A stretch of DNA of 64,000 nt, from the NCBI GenBank assembly GCA_014529385.2, contig CM043960.1, positions 40,722,781 to 40,786,780 of the forward strand, written 5' to 3'. Source of the DNA: Adiantum capillus-veneris (Eukaryota > Streptophyta > Polypodiopsida > Polypodiales > Pteridaceae). The position numbers and the translations under genes were made by a program. The notes under the pieces were generated by a model. It was not told where the DNA came from. It did not search any database and saw nothing but the letters and a program-made list of their open reading frames with translations. Positions 46,154 to 58,110 of the stretch are shown here, one piece after another (positions within the stretch are counted from its first letter, which is position 1; the number at the start of each line of letters is the position of its first letter).

Positions 46154-47332
46154 GTAGTGCTAAAGAGAACTATCTCTACCCGTGGAGACGTTGCGTGAAC
46201 CTCCAGTACGCATTGCGAACTTATCAACATGATAAGCGGTCTGCAAAGCATTTTAATTGATATTAACACTTGTAGTAAGGAATACTAGAAATTCTACCAG
46301 GTTTAGATTTATTTACCTCAATTTCTTCATCCCTCTCTTCAAGATTTTTCTTTGTAAGATCGATGCTAGATAGATCATCTCTACCAATTGCAATTAGTGG
46401 TTTGCATGGATGAAATGTGCTCTCTGGTACGCTTTCATAGAAAGAGGCATATGATTTTATTTCTACTAGTGTACTTGCTACTGCTTGCCCAATGGTTGTT
46501 CGTTTTCACTAGGGAGGAAGGAGAGGCTTGTTGGGAGATCTTGGTCTTTGAAATCCATTTGAAAATTGACTTTCTCTTCCTTCCCACTGGGATCCTTCAT
46601 GCCCGCATAGATAGCAAGCACTGCAAGTGACTCATCTTGTCTGAGTCCTAACGTTTTGGCAATGTCGTCAAGGAACAGAAACTAACGATCATCCACCACC
46701 ACTGGATGCAAAGTGAGAATTTGGAGGTCCGGGATCTCTTCCAACACCTCATCTCCCTCTATCATTCGATCTTCCTCCTCAGTGGCGCTGGGATCTTGCA
46801 TGAGTACGAGTGCCATAGATGCTTCGACCTGCTCATCTATCTCTTTGATAACTTCATTTGATTCCTCCACAATGGTCACAGGAGGTTTTTGGTTGACCTT
46901 TTCCTTTGATTTTCCCTTGTCCATGCCCTCAAGCACAAGTAATGTTAGAACCATGTCCCATGAAATAAATTGGGCGCCTATGCACCCCATGCCCAAATCC
47001 ATGAGATCATCGTGATCCTCTATCTTGAAGTCCCGTTCCGTGAGGCCTTTAACAAACTTCAACAAGCGAAACCAAAAGTTTTTGTCAGCCGCATAGAGAT
47101 GCTTCAAGAAATCCATTGGCAACCACGCCGTGTCGGATCCCTCAAAGCTTATGGCATATTCCTCCATGTGCTGCGCCATGTAGTCAAGAAAGCTTCTAAA
47201 TGCCTCTGCATGAAGGTTGGCAGTGACCTGCATGTCAATTGTCCCCTCGAACACACTGAGTAGTTCATGTGCTTGATCTGCAAGTCCTACCCTTTCTAAT
47301 TGTGTGAGAAGTGCATCAGTAGACGTTGCCAT
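46154..47332 (-). pseudogene. Family A gene, right copy: first exon, intron and start of last exon
   Basis: ATG at 47332 (MATSTDALLTQLERVG). Exon 1 runs to 46317 and ends GAG|GTAAAT. The 76-bp intron (46316-46241) ends TTTGCAG, and exon 2 begins at 46240 in the same phase. Damage: TAG at 46682-46684 where the left copy has a sense codon, a one-base deletion near 46492, and TAG in exon 2 seven bases before the copia insertion. With the copia removed, the gene would have about 479 codons in two exons (second part at 40675-41010). Middle region acidic and lysine-rich. Function unknown. It is the better-preserved of the two copies. Confidence 0.65.
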
Positions 47333-48907
47333 GGGTTCATTCGCGAAGAAGATGCGAAGAGAGCTTAGAGCTAGAGTTTTGTGAATGTGAGAAATGAAGT
47401 TTAAAAACTAGAAAGTCACTTATATACCCAAAGTCACTTTTTTAAAAGCACTTAAATTAATGTCAAAATAACTTAAAACTTTTATTTTAAACAAAATCAC
47501 GCGACAAAGCAATGAAAGACACCAACATTGAAAACATTTGTGCTCCACAACAAATAAATTGCACGTTTCAATCGAAAACTTGAACAAGATGAGAATAAAC
47601 CAGTATACACGTTTCAAGGCACTGTGTGGCTTAGGCCATTCCAAACTCTCCAAGGTTGGCGAGTGAACCAGAGATAGATTACCATATCCATTTCGCCTAG
47701 GTGTGACATAAGTATGATCATAAAAAAAAAAAAACACAGGAGGCAAGCTCAGAGGACTGACAACCAACATAGAGCAATTTGCCAAGCTCAATGTGGATGG
47801 CCTCAAAAGTTCCAGTGAAGGACTCTATTGGCTCCCACTCTACAAAATCGGATGGAAAAACATCTGTAAACATGAACAAAAAGCAATGGAAATCTTACAA
47901 TCATCAAAAGCAAAACACAAGGAAGAAATACTAGATAGATAACCGAAAAACTTGCAAGAGGAGTAAAAATTACAATTTGCAGGAAACCTCAATGGAGCCA
48001 CTGCTGTCTCTAGCTTCAGTTGTGAAGCAACATACACATACTGCACCTTCGCAAGCCTCTTGCCGTCTTGTGTTTGCTTGAACTCCATGATTCTTCCCTT
48101 CCAATGGTGTGCTCGAGAAGCCACGTGTCTCCTTGAGACCTTGTGTGCACCTCTTGAGCTGGGCTGCATTGTCACCCAAATCATTCATTTTAACTCCATC
48201 GTCACCCAATATCCATTGTCGTCTTGTACATTGCTGCATGAAATGGAGTCAATGACACTCCTAGGTCGTCAAGTACCTGATGATGCCATGGGAAATAGTG
48301 GCACAACCTGCACACAAACACTTAGATTAGACACTGCACATCCATGTTCTTAGCTGTATAAAGAGCAAGAATCTTGATGGTACAAAAAGGTGAAGGATGC
48401 CACTTACTTCTATACTGTTCCACCTGCTTGTTGTCTTAATGTGGAAGAAATGTTGCAAAGCTTGAGAGGGAAGTAGATCCTCTCTAGAGAGCTTAATGGA
48501 GAAGGAGCAAGAAACCTATTGAGGAAAGAAAGAGGGATGATGTAGCAGAAGGATATGCTGTAGACTTCAGCTTTAGCTAGAGGTGTTTAGCGAAGCCCAT
48601 GGAGTAATGGAGAACTTCAGTCTGAGGAGAATGCAGCCCTCAAGAATGCAGTTAGCTTGAGGAGGGAAAGGAGGTTCAAACTTCTGCTGTAGAGCTTTTG
48701 GGAGGGAAAACTGAAAGGAAGGAAAGAGAAACAACGTGCAGTGAAGAGAAGTGAGAGATAGTACAGTAGAGAGAGAGGGAGGGAAAGATCAACACGTTTT
48801 TGGAGGGGACCCCTTTTAGGAGAGACATGGGGGAGAAACTGGCAGCCAGTAGAGAGATAAAGGATTGGTTTTTACTTAACTGTTTAGAGAAAAGTTCATT
48901 TTTTTGA
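46337..48907. repeat. Right copy of the segmental duplication
   Basis: Collinear with 1-15105 after removing the insertions listed there (1237-4679, 5548-13530, 13799-14262) and an extra ~670 bp at 4720-5388. It starts in the string tcttcaagatttttctttgt, which is also the first 20 bases of the window, so the left copy continues outside. It carries families A and B in the same order and orientation. Confidence 0.85.
47607..48239 (-). pseudogene. Unknown gene family B, right copy
   Basis: Minus-strand exon remnants. 48239-47985 (GDDGVKMNDLGDNAAQLKRC and VYVASQLKLETAVAPLRFPA in two frames, so at least one shift) is followed by an acceptor-like TTTACAG. Then comes about 47863-47620: DVFPSDFVEWEPIESFTGTF, and after a shift at a poly-A run NGYGNLSLVHSPTLESLEWP. 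The downstream exon kept in the left copy is missing. Family not recognised. Confidence 0.45.
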
Positions 48908-49777
48908 ATTTATAAGAGATTTTCTCTTTGTATTTTATAAAAGAGTACAAGTTTGACCACTTACTTTTAGGCCCTGCCATACCCACCATTTTAGTCCACA
49001 TGGCATCCACCCATTTGCCCCTTCCATAATCTCCTTTTTAATCCCATGGCAAATAAAGAGGCTCCCTTAGACCCCATTCCCTTCCTAATGGATGATGTGA
49101 GGTCCCTGCCCCTTTTTGAGAGGAGCGGAGTACCTTTGATAGGTCTCCAATCCTAAAAAAGAAAAACCAACGGACATTGCCTTAACTACGACGTAGCCAC
49201 GGGCATGAACCGTTAGTGAAGGATTGGTCCTATCTCGCTATGGCGGACCGTGACCACCATAACCCTATCTAAAAACTATCTAATCAATTATACCTAAAAG
49301 TATAAATCTTAGAGTGACCAACCTGTGCGCTTTTTTCCCCATGTTTCAGAAGCACAGCCGCCAAGGTTTGTCTCTTTTAAGATTTATGACTAAAAATAAA
49401 TAAAAAATAAAAAAATTCTAGCGTTGGAAAGTTACCCGACTCATCGGGTCCACCCGTCCATAGAATGATACCGTCGGGGTATCATTCTCCCACTTTCCAC
49501 ACCACACTCACCCTTCTTTTGTTATCTAATTACTACCACACTGTTTAAACATACATGTCCTTTACTTTATTTATGATACTGGTTCGTTAAAACAGCCCTT
49601 CAAACAGTATTACAAAAAATAGTCAAACAAGAAGTCGTCCAATTTTAAATCAATAACCCTTGGATTAGGTTCACTCAAGAATCTTGACTCGAGCTATTAT
49701 GTCCGATCGGTATATACATTATTTATAAAACCCCTTGTCCTCATGAGCGTCCCATACCGCTCGACAAGTACTCATTG

Positions 49778-49960
49778 TGCTAATCTGGGCGTACTCCCGC
49801 CACAGCAACAACGGTGCCAATCTGGGCGTCATCCTCACGTCACAGCAAAACAAAACTACAGTATCCAACTCGGCTAATCTGGGTGTACTCCCACCACAGC
49901 ATCATCGGTGTCATCCTGGGCGTCATCTCACGCCTCGGCAACTGCCACATAATACCAGCG
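49778..49960. repeat. Two imperfect units of about 105 bp
   Basis: gctaatctgggcgtactcc and ctgggcgtcat(c)ctcacg recur in the same order. Confidence 0.75.
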
Positions 49961-50196
49961 CTAATAAGTAGAGAGACTTGAGAGAAACCATACCGAAGGT
50001 TTTGGACAAACATTCTTTCTTATAGCAACCAGTTTAATCAGACAATCTTTCCTACTTGTCAAATATATGACGAGTTTCTTGGGGTTAAGCCCCGTGGTTT
50101 TGGTCCATGTTTTCTTTTCATAAGGTAAATAATATATTTCTATGTTCTCGCATATGCAATGATGCATAACCTGAAACTGCAATACTAACCTGTACC

Positions 50197-50312
50197 GTAG
50201 CTCCGATTGATCCGATTGGTGGAGACATAACATGTTCCGTAGGAGTTCCACCGTTACTTGTACCAGCTTCATGATCATTAGCGCCTTGGGTTCGAGCACG
50301 CTTTGGAGCCAT
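50197..50312 (-). CDS. Possible first exon of an unknown gene
   Basis: ATG at 50312 opens MAPKRARTQGANDHEAGTSN, then a Pro/Gly/Ser stretch ending GSIGAT, with a GTACAG/GTTAGT donor-like site near 50190. Basic low-complexity starts like this are common in plant transposon proteins. No convincing second exon is visible. Confidence 0.25.
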
Positions 50313-50767
50313 TTTTTTGTACTACACTTATGTTATACACTTAGAACTTTAAATTTGTCAATTTCCCTAGTAATCTCCTTGTCTCTAAAGAGAGTCTGTA
50401 ATTTGAACCCTCGTCAAATCGGATTCACACTTAGTGTTGTTGTTCTACATCTAATTTCTATACATAAAATATTTGCTAATCGTAATTAATCAAAAATTAA
50501 GTGTGTAAACTACGAGTGAAAGTTTAGGACTGCATTACTTTTATGCATGACATTTCTAATCCAATTCTAACTTCCATTTCTATACTTCAACTAAATCAAT
50601 TTTAAGTATTATTCAAAATTCTACTTAATCTAATTGACAATAAAATTGGTGAATGAGAATTTCATCATGTATAATAAGAATATGATGAGTTCTCTTATGT
50701 ATTAACTTTCAATTAACTATGCATAAGTTAATAGTGAAGATGTACTAACTAGAGAGAGTAGGTATAC

Positions 50768-51345
50768 TTAGAGAGATTAGAGTAAGAGAAAACATACACA
50801 CGCATCTTTTCTAAAGTTAATTGAATCTTACTAATCCATTAGAAAGATTAGAGTAAAAGAGAACACACACACATCCTTTTCTAAAGCTAATTGACTCTTA
50901 CTAATCTATTAGAGAGATTAGAGTAAGAGATAGCACACACACACACATAGCTAATTGAATCTTACTAATCTATTAGAGAGATTAGAGTAAAAGATAGCAC
51001 ACATACATACATATCCTTCTTAAAACTAATTGAATCTTACTAATCTATTAGAGATTAGAGTAAGAGATAGCACACACACACACACACACACACACACATC
51101 CTTCTTTAAGCTAATTGAATCTTATTAATCTATTAGAGAGATTAGAGTAAAAGATAGCACACACACACACACATATCGTTCTTAAAGCTAATGGAATCTT
51201 ACTAATCTATTAGAGAGATTAGAGTAAAAGATAGCACACACACACACACATATCCTACTTAAAGCTAATTGAATCTTACTAATCTATTAGAGAGATTAGA
51301 ATAAGAGATAGCACACATACATCATTCCTAAAGTTAATTGAATGC
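50768..51345. repeat. Minisatellite, eight units of about 65-90 bp
   Basis: Each unit contains (a)gagattagagtaagagatag, a variable (CA)n block, a short cttcttaaagcta spacer and ttgaatcttactaatctatt. The units differ mainly in CA length. Confidence 0.9.
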
Positions 51346-52085
51346 TCAATTAATACGCACCTTATTAGTCCACTAGAGTTTTTGCTCTCTTAGTGGTTTG
51401 TGGACACCTTCTCTCTAAGAGAAGTGGCAGCACTTCGTGAGCGCTATAGAGGCAATCTCTATGTCTAAAGTGTGAGCATGGATGCTCTATTTATAGCAGA
51501 AAAGAAAACGTCCAACTTTTTTTTCCAAAAAAAAAAAAGTAAAAAAGTTTTATTTTTTTTATTTTTTATTTTTTCCAAAAATCATACCCGCGTTTTTGGT
51601 ACCCTTGTGGTACCCATCAGCTTGACCACTTTGTCATTATCATCAAAAGATAAGGCCACACAGCCCCCCCTCATTAAGATTAGTCAAGACTAGCCTCTCC
51701 TTTTCATGTGACAGTGTGCCCACTTTGTCCCCTCCTATGTGAGTCCATGTGCCTTCATTGGTCATCCCTGTGTATTCTTTTGCCTTTATAATTATTTTAT
51801 TTATTTCCTTAATGATAATTTACTTTACATTTTTAAGTTAAACTTTACAGTCTTATATTAACTTTACAGTAGTAAAAGAAAATTCTACAATCAGTAAATA
51901 AGTCTTGCAATAAGTTAGTTAGTGATTCATATGGCCAAACATGTGTAGCGTAAATTGTAAATTCTAGGTTTCTCAACCTGCGATTCATAATTTGAACTCG
52001 AATATCTTAAATAAGGAGTGATGGTTAAATAAAATTTCAAAAGCGTAATAGAACTTGTGTGAAATTTGAACGTTGAGACCTTACA

Positions 52086-53283
52086 GATGCAGTGAACGAG
52101 AGCTGGAACATGAATAAAGGAAAGTGCCATGCCCTGAGGACATGATCAGTCCACAAAGGGGAGTAAGCCCAAAGCTTTGCAGAAAGCTTCGAGCTTCTCA
52201 CGAGACAATGCCTTTGTGAAAAGATCTGCAAGGTTGTCCTGTGTTGTCACATAAACCAAGCTGATCTCTTCTGCTGAGAGACTCTCCCTGACATAGTAGT
52301 AATGCACCTCAATGTGCTTTGTGCGAGCATGAAATATTGGGTTCCTCACAATTGCCAATGCGCTCTGACTATCAGTGTAGATAGTGTTGGTAGTGTCGTG
52401 TCCAACACCCAAATCAGCTATAAGGCGTCTGAGCCATACACACTCAACTGTAGATGTGAAGACTGCCCTGTACTCAGTCTCACAACTCGAAGTGGCCACA
52501 GTAGGTTGCTTCTTGCTCAACAATGATATACATGAACGACTGTCAAGCATGAAACAAAAACCACTTGTAGAAACTCGCGTGTCAAAACAACCAACCCAAT
52601 CTGAGCTCAAAAAAGCATGTAAGTCTGGCGGCAATGATCCCCCCTTGGGATAAAACAAGCCAAGATGTAAAGTGCCACTAAGGTAGCGAAAAATCCTCTT
52701 GACAGCCTGCCAATGCTTAGACCCTGGGCTATGCATAAATCTGCTAACCTGTGAGACTGCAAACTGAATATCTGGCCTCGTGTTGCATACATAAATGAGG
52801 CATCCAACAGCAGTTTGGTAAAGAGTGACATCAGCAAGATCGCCATCATAATGTAGACTCAACTTCAAACCTGTTTCCATAGGAGTGGCAATAGGTTTGC
52901 AATCCTCAAGTCCAAACTTACATAGCAATGTCTCTATGTAACTCTTCTGACACAAGTCAATACCACCATCACACTGCTTAAACTATATACCCAAGTAATG
53001 ATGCAACAGTCCCAAATCTTTCATCTTGATAGTAGCATTCAGATCAGCCTTGAATTCAGCAATATGTCTCTTTTTTGGTCCAATGATCAACAAATCATCT
53101 ACATAGAGAACCACAATGAGAAGTACATCACACTCACGCTTTACATACAATGTGCTTTCTGTTGGAATGTTATGAAAGCCTTGTTTGATCAAATGAAGTC
53201 AACTTTCTCATACCAAGCACAAGGAGATTGCTTCAACCCATACAAAGCCTTCTTACATCTGCACACTTTGTCCTCTTGTCCTT
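52086..53283 (-). mobile_element. Internal fragment of the same copia family
   Basis: Minus strand, RT palm to the C terminus of RNase H, no LTR. It keeps LYVDDLLI (about 53090), SYIETLLCKFGLEDCK, VSTSGFCFML, TEYRA, TDSQSALAI and NLADLFTKALSREK, with a frameshift near 53200. It serves as the reference for the lesions in the 41-46 kb element. Its upstream part is cut exactly where the Ty3/gypsy LTR begins (53284), so it is older than that insertion. Confidence 0.9.
52146..52955 (-). pseudogene. Copia RNase H and RT tail, open for 269 codons
   Basis: The RNase H acidic residues occur in SSDWVGCFD, CETEYRA and YTDSQSAL, and the protein ends LGLLPFVD. It lacks its own start. The sequence TATGGAAAC-proximal 22 bp that the 41-46 kb element has lost is present here (about 52870-52895). 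Confidence 0.85.
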
Positions 53284-53735
53284 TGTAGACGACGAAGACA
53301 GTCTCAACAGGCTGGAACTATCTCCTAGAAGCCGAATAGTGGATCAGTCAGTAATTACCACGGCGGTTACCACAGTAACCTCAAGAGGCTATAAATAGGA
53401 CCCATTACGTTGTAATCGGGCTGATTGTACTTTTGACTTCTTACTCCTAGTCTCTTGGTTTTAGTATCCGAGGCTGTTCTTGAGTTACAATCTCTTCACT
53501 TGTAATTTTACTCTGTAATCATTACTACAATAGGCAATTGGGCTTCAGTCTGTTATACCTTGTACTCGTTCTTCATAAACTCTGCATCTGAACCTGAAAC
53601 ACTTTTCCAGTCATTCAGTCTATTTTTAGTCCCAGTAGAGTACTTCAGTTTAGTTAATTATTCCAGTTCAGTTTCCATATTCCATTCCAATTTCATTGAC
53701 TGAACTGACGACATCAGTAGCTGTAAATTCTAACA
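53284..53735 (+). repeat. Gypsy 5' LTR
   Basis: 452 bp, TGTAGACGA...TTCTAACA. It contains a promoter TATA box at 53389-53397. It is followed by ctggaatcagctatc, a weak relative of the Met-tRNA primer site. Confidence 0.75.
53389..53397 (+). promoter_or_regulatory. TATA box in the gypsy LTR
   Basis: CTATAAATA followed by a GGACCC start-region context. Expected position for an LTR promoter. Confidence 0.6.
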
Positions 53736-53757
53736 CTGGAATCAGCTATCTAAAGAG

Positions 53758-55393
53758 ATGAGCTCCAATTCCATTTTGGCGATCAAGGTGGCTAGAGCTG
53801 TTTGCTCATTGACCAGAACGCTTCTCCGAGTTTGAATTTTCAGCTGAAGATACGACATCCAAAACCAGTCGTGGTCGTAAACCATCCTACCACGTTGACC
53901 CTGTCCCTGAGGAGTTAGAAAGAGATTCTAATCCTAAGACTGAACCGGGGATTGAGACTAAGGCTCCGGAGGAGCACAATCAGGCTGATGAGGCTAAGGA
54001 CTCTCAGCACTCCAGTCAGTCAAAAGAAGAAGGGTTGAGAGGAAAGAACGCAAGGCCAGGAGTTCTCGGACCACACATGGGGATGAAGGAGCCAAAGGTA
54101 ATAAAGGTAGTCTCCACAGTTGCTGTAGAAAAGCCAGGGAGGAGACAGAAATTGAGACTAAAGAAGAAATTGATTGGGATGCAGACACAGACCATTACAA
54201 GAAATCTTTAAGAAGGAGTCAGGTTCCTAAGGTGAGAAGAGGTAGAAACGATGCTGATCGACATGATTACACCTCTTCATTGAAAATTTCTTTTCCAGTG
54301 TTCAAAGGTGGGAAGAAAGATGACCCAGATGTTCATATCCAAGCCTTTGAACAGTATGCTGAGTTGAAAATATTGATGAAGATGATTGGGGAGAATACTT
54401 TCCTCAAACATTAAAGGAGGCAGCAAGGAAATGGTACTACCATTACCCAGCTTGCCAACTCAGATCATATAACAAACTACTCAAAGCTTTTTGACTGGAA
54501 TATTTAGATAACAGAGGAGATGAGGATATCCTCTGTGAACTGGATAAGATAAAGCAAAGGAAATTATCAGTCAGAAGTTATGTTGAGAAAATCAAGGAAC
54601 TGACTAGGCAGCTGTAGGAACCACCATCAGAAAAACGGTTGCGGGCATGGTTTTTAAATGGTTTCCGCAGTAAGAAGCTTAGGGAACAAGAGGTGCCTGC
54701 ACCAACAAAGAAATTTAATGATCTGGTGCAGCGAGCCCTAAAGCTGAAACAACAGGCTAAGAAGGAAAGGAGTCATAAGAAGAGGAGGTCTAGTGGTAGC
54801 AGTACTTCTACTGAGAATTATGATTCTAGTAAGACCTCTAGTAGTTCTAAAAGTAGCTCGGATGAGAAAAGAAAAGACAAGGCTAAGAAGGGGTCTTGGT
54901 CTAGAAAGATTGATGAGAGGCCCGACAGATTGCTAAAATCAGCCAGATTAGACAACTAGTAAGAAGAGTGGAAACCTGGTGTTCAAAGTGTAAATCCAAA
55001 GATCATGTTTTCAATGAAAGTCCACAGTGTACTTACTGCAAAGCTTATGGCCATCTATAGAACAATTGTGGCATTCGCATTCATCCTTTTAAGAAGGGGA
55101 AAGATCTGTATGTGGTGGCATTTACCAATGCTGAACCAGTGGAGACTACCAGTGTACCCCAAGAAGAGAAATCAGGTATCAATGGTGCTGGTACGGGGCG
55201 TGGTAGATACCAAGGGGGTACTGGCTGGGCCCGGGGTCGTGGTAATTTTCAGAGTCGATGTTTGAATTGCTATACTTGTGGTAAGTATGGGTATTTTGTG
55301 GTTCAGTTTCCAAAAACACCTGTTACTGCGGCTACTGAGGCGAAGGTCCTAGAACCAGTTCCTATACGAGTAGTTACAGCAACAAAGGGGTAG
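53758..55393 (+). pseudogene. Gypsy gag
   Basis: Broken into frames. Highly charged N-terminal region (53850-54230). Capsid core: ISFPVFKGGKKDDPDVHIQA at 54286, then after a shift at 54400 KEAARKWYYHYPACQLRSYN and VRSYVEKIKELTRQL. Basic, Ser-rich stretch at 54760-54900. Two CCHC-like knuckles: WCSKCKSKDH and CTYCKAYGHL with a TAG before its last Cys (about 54975-55070), and a degenerate CYTCGKYGYF in which His is Tyr (55267). TAG interrupts at 54616 and 55057. Confidence 0.75.
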
Positions 55394-55639
55394 TTATTGA
55401 GGAAATCCTAGATAACCCAGCGAAACTAGTCAATCCTGAAAGTAGCAAATGGGCTCAATAGAGAGAGGTGTGGAAAGCCAAGGGTAAAGAAAAGGTGGTT
55501 GATGAATGGTAGGCGCAGAGAGAATTGGTGGCAAAAATCACAAAGGATTTTGCCAAGAAGATGCCAGAGTAGCCAAAGAATTCTGATGCTGGGTCATTCA
55601 GAAGATACCAGCCAAGTCTTCAGAGAAAGCAGAACTAGA

Positions 55640-56564
55640 TCACTCAAGGTCTGGAACACTTGAGACCATGTTGGCTGCAGTTCAGGGACTGATGGAAGAG
55701 TTAGGGACTGATCAAGGAGCTGAAAGCACTAGAACAAAGGAATGGTATTGTGCAGATACTACCAATTCTTCAAGTTCTGATAACTCTGATCATGAGAGGG
55801 AGGAAATTCATGTGAAAATTTGTGACAGAATTCAGAAACTCATAGTGGAGTTAGAGGACATTAGAAAAACTTTGCCTAAAGCAGCGAATTTCATCAGACA
55901 GTGAAGGAAGGTTGAGGCGGAAGCCAGAACGATTCACTTGGCTACTGTCAGAGATGATGAAGTGCCGGTGATCCAAGTAGATTATAAAGTTAGGAAACAA
56001 TGGGAGCCACTATCTGGTGTTATACTGAATGGAGGAGCAGAGGTAAACATCATGGGGGCACATCTTCAGTAAAGGATGGGAATTACAAAACTAAAACCTG
56101 CACCTTTCAAAGTTCGAATGGCGGACCATCGAGTAGTGCAAGCAACTAGTATGATAGAGAGTATGCAGATAAGAGTGGGCAAGAAAAATTTCAAAACTAG
56201 CTTCCTAGTATTAGACGTGCAAGGCGCGTATGGGATGCTATTGGGGCACCTATGGCTGCAAACGGCACAGGCTGTTCACAACTATGCTAATCAGACTCTG
56301 ACAATACAAGGTGCCAATAGCAGAATTCAGATTCAGACGAACAACACTAGGAGCTGGAGAAAGGAGCCGAGACCTGAAGAGCTTTGCCAGAAGTATAAGG
56401 TGAAGAAAATTGAGAGAATGCTGGCAACAATGAATATTTTTCCATTAACCAAGATAGATCTCAACGACATGTTACTGGACAAAGATCAGACTGAAAAGCA
56501 AAAGAAGCAACTTCCAGACCAGTTCAGAGCAGAACTTTGGAGAATGGCCAATTCAGCTAACTAG
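55640..56564 (+). pseudogene. Gypsy protease region
   Basis: After an acidic linker (KIQKLIVELEDIRK-like helix, about 55820-55900) a retropepsin fold is readable at 55975-56340. The active-site segment reads VILNGGAEVNIM, so the catalytic Asp of the usual D-G/S-G-A box is Asn. The later GAYGMLLGHLWLQ matches the hydrophobic-hydrophobic-Gly motif. TGA at 55902, TAA at about 56071 and a final TAG at 56562. Confidence 0.75.
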
Positions 56565-56598
56565 AAGGCCAGAAGAACCAGTTGATTCCAGTACACCA

Positions 56599-58110
56599 GT
56601 GGATTCTGAACAAATACACTCCGAAGAAGTTAGTGAAAATCAGAATAGTAGTTCAGAGCTCAAGGGATCGTCCTGGGATTACGCTGAGGAGTCAACCAAG
56701 AGAAAAGGAGGAGGGCCTAACTGGTTACCTCCAGATGATCATGAAATAGAGGAATGGAATTTAAGATATGAGAAAAATCCTATATTGATCAAAGTCAACA
56801 ATCCTAAGATGAAAGAGAAGGCCCGACATATGTTCCAACAGTACAAGAATGTGTTCGCATGGCAACATACTGATCTTAAAGGAGTGGATCCAGAGGTATG
56901 TCAACGTCAAATACCATTGAAACCAGATGCCAGACCAGTACGGCTGCAGCGATACCAAATGAATCCAAATTATGCTAAGAAGGTCAAGGAAGAGATTGAT
57001 AACCTTCTAAAGGTTGGGTTCATTATTGAAGTAGCTAGTAGTGACTGGTTGTTCCCTATTGTGGTGGTACCCAAGAAAAATGGAAATCTCAGAGTGTGTG
57101 TGGATTATAGGAAGTTGAACGCTCAAACAAATAAGGATCCCTTTCCATTACCCTTCATGGATATGTTGCTTGATGAAATTGCAGGATATGAGATGTATAG
57201 CTTTATGGATGGTTATAGTGGCTATAACCAATTACAGATTGCTTTGAAGACCGGAGTAAAACCACTTTTATTATTGAGTGGGGAGCATTTATGTATTTAG
57301 TAATTCCATTCGGTCTTTGCAATGCACCAGCCACTTTTCAACGATGTATGATGGAAATATTTAGTGAATTCCTTCACCGATTCCTTGCCATATTTATGGA
57401 TGATTTCACTATATATTCAACGGAGGAGCAGCATTTACTTTTTCTTGAAATGGTTTTCCAACACTGTCAAGAAAAGAGGATCTGTTTGAACCCATTCAAA
57501 TATGTTTTCTTAGTCTGGAAAGGACAACTACTGGGACATGTAGTGTCTAGGAATGGTATAGAAATGGCAAATGACAAGATCCAGTGTGTCCAATAGGCCA
57601 CGACGCCTCGAAATGTGTCAAAGTTAAGCTCTTTCTTGGGAGATATCAATTTTTATAGCCGATTTGTGCACAAGTTTGCTTCCCAGGCATTACCTTCATA
57701 TGAACTTACAAAGAAGACCAGCAAGTTCACTTGGACTATGAATGTGAGGAGAGTTTTCAGAATTTAAAGAATGCTATTATCAGTAAGTCACTTCTTCGAC
57801 AACCAAATTGGAACGTCATTTTTCATGAACATGTTGATGCTTCAAGATTGGCGATGGAGAGAAATACTGGCTCAGCCAGAAGGAAGAACGGATTATCCAA
57901 TGTACTTTGCCAGTCGCAGGTTCAGTCAGGCTGAACAAGGGCATACAACTACTGAAAGAGAAGCCTTAGGGATGGTTTTTAGTGCTACCAAATTTAGACA
58001 TTATTTACTGGGCAAGCTATTTCATATTTATGTAATTCATCAAGCCTTATTATTTCTGATTAATAAAGTCATTATTCAAGGCAGACTGATACGCTGGATG
58101 ATGTTCCTTT
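56599..58110 (+). pseudogene. Gypsy reverse transcriptase and RNase H
   Basis: RT reads from 56740: PVRLQRYQMNPNYAKKVKEE, PIVVVPKKNGNLRVCVDYRK and YSFMDGYSGYNQLQIA. A shift near 57262 moves to MYLVIPFGLCNAPATFQRCM and AIFMDDFTIYS, with the FMDD catalytic pair intact. TAG at 57594. The RNase H follows in shifted frames (HVDASRLAMGAILAQPEGRT across a frame change, then GHTTTEREALGMVFSATKFR). At least four frameshifts in this stretch. Confidence 0.85.

Larger units (their letters stand above)
48908..52085. other. Gene-poor region between the duplicated segment and the copia fragment
   Basis: It contains one end of the CATTAGGAAG repeat (49045-49092), a small hairpin (AGAATGATACC and its complement, about 49461-49487), short tandem units at 49778-49960, a possible exon at 50190-50312 (minus), a minisatellite at 50768-51345, and poly-A/T tracts at 51515-51580. 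Confidence 0.5.

Noticed and set aside
50768-51345. CRISPR-like array
   Set aside because: Plant nuclear context. Units are repeats with a CA microsatellite, not identical repeats with unique spacers, and no cas gene is present.
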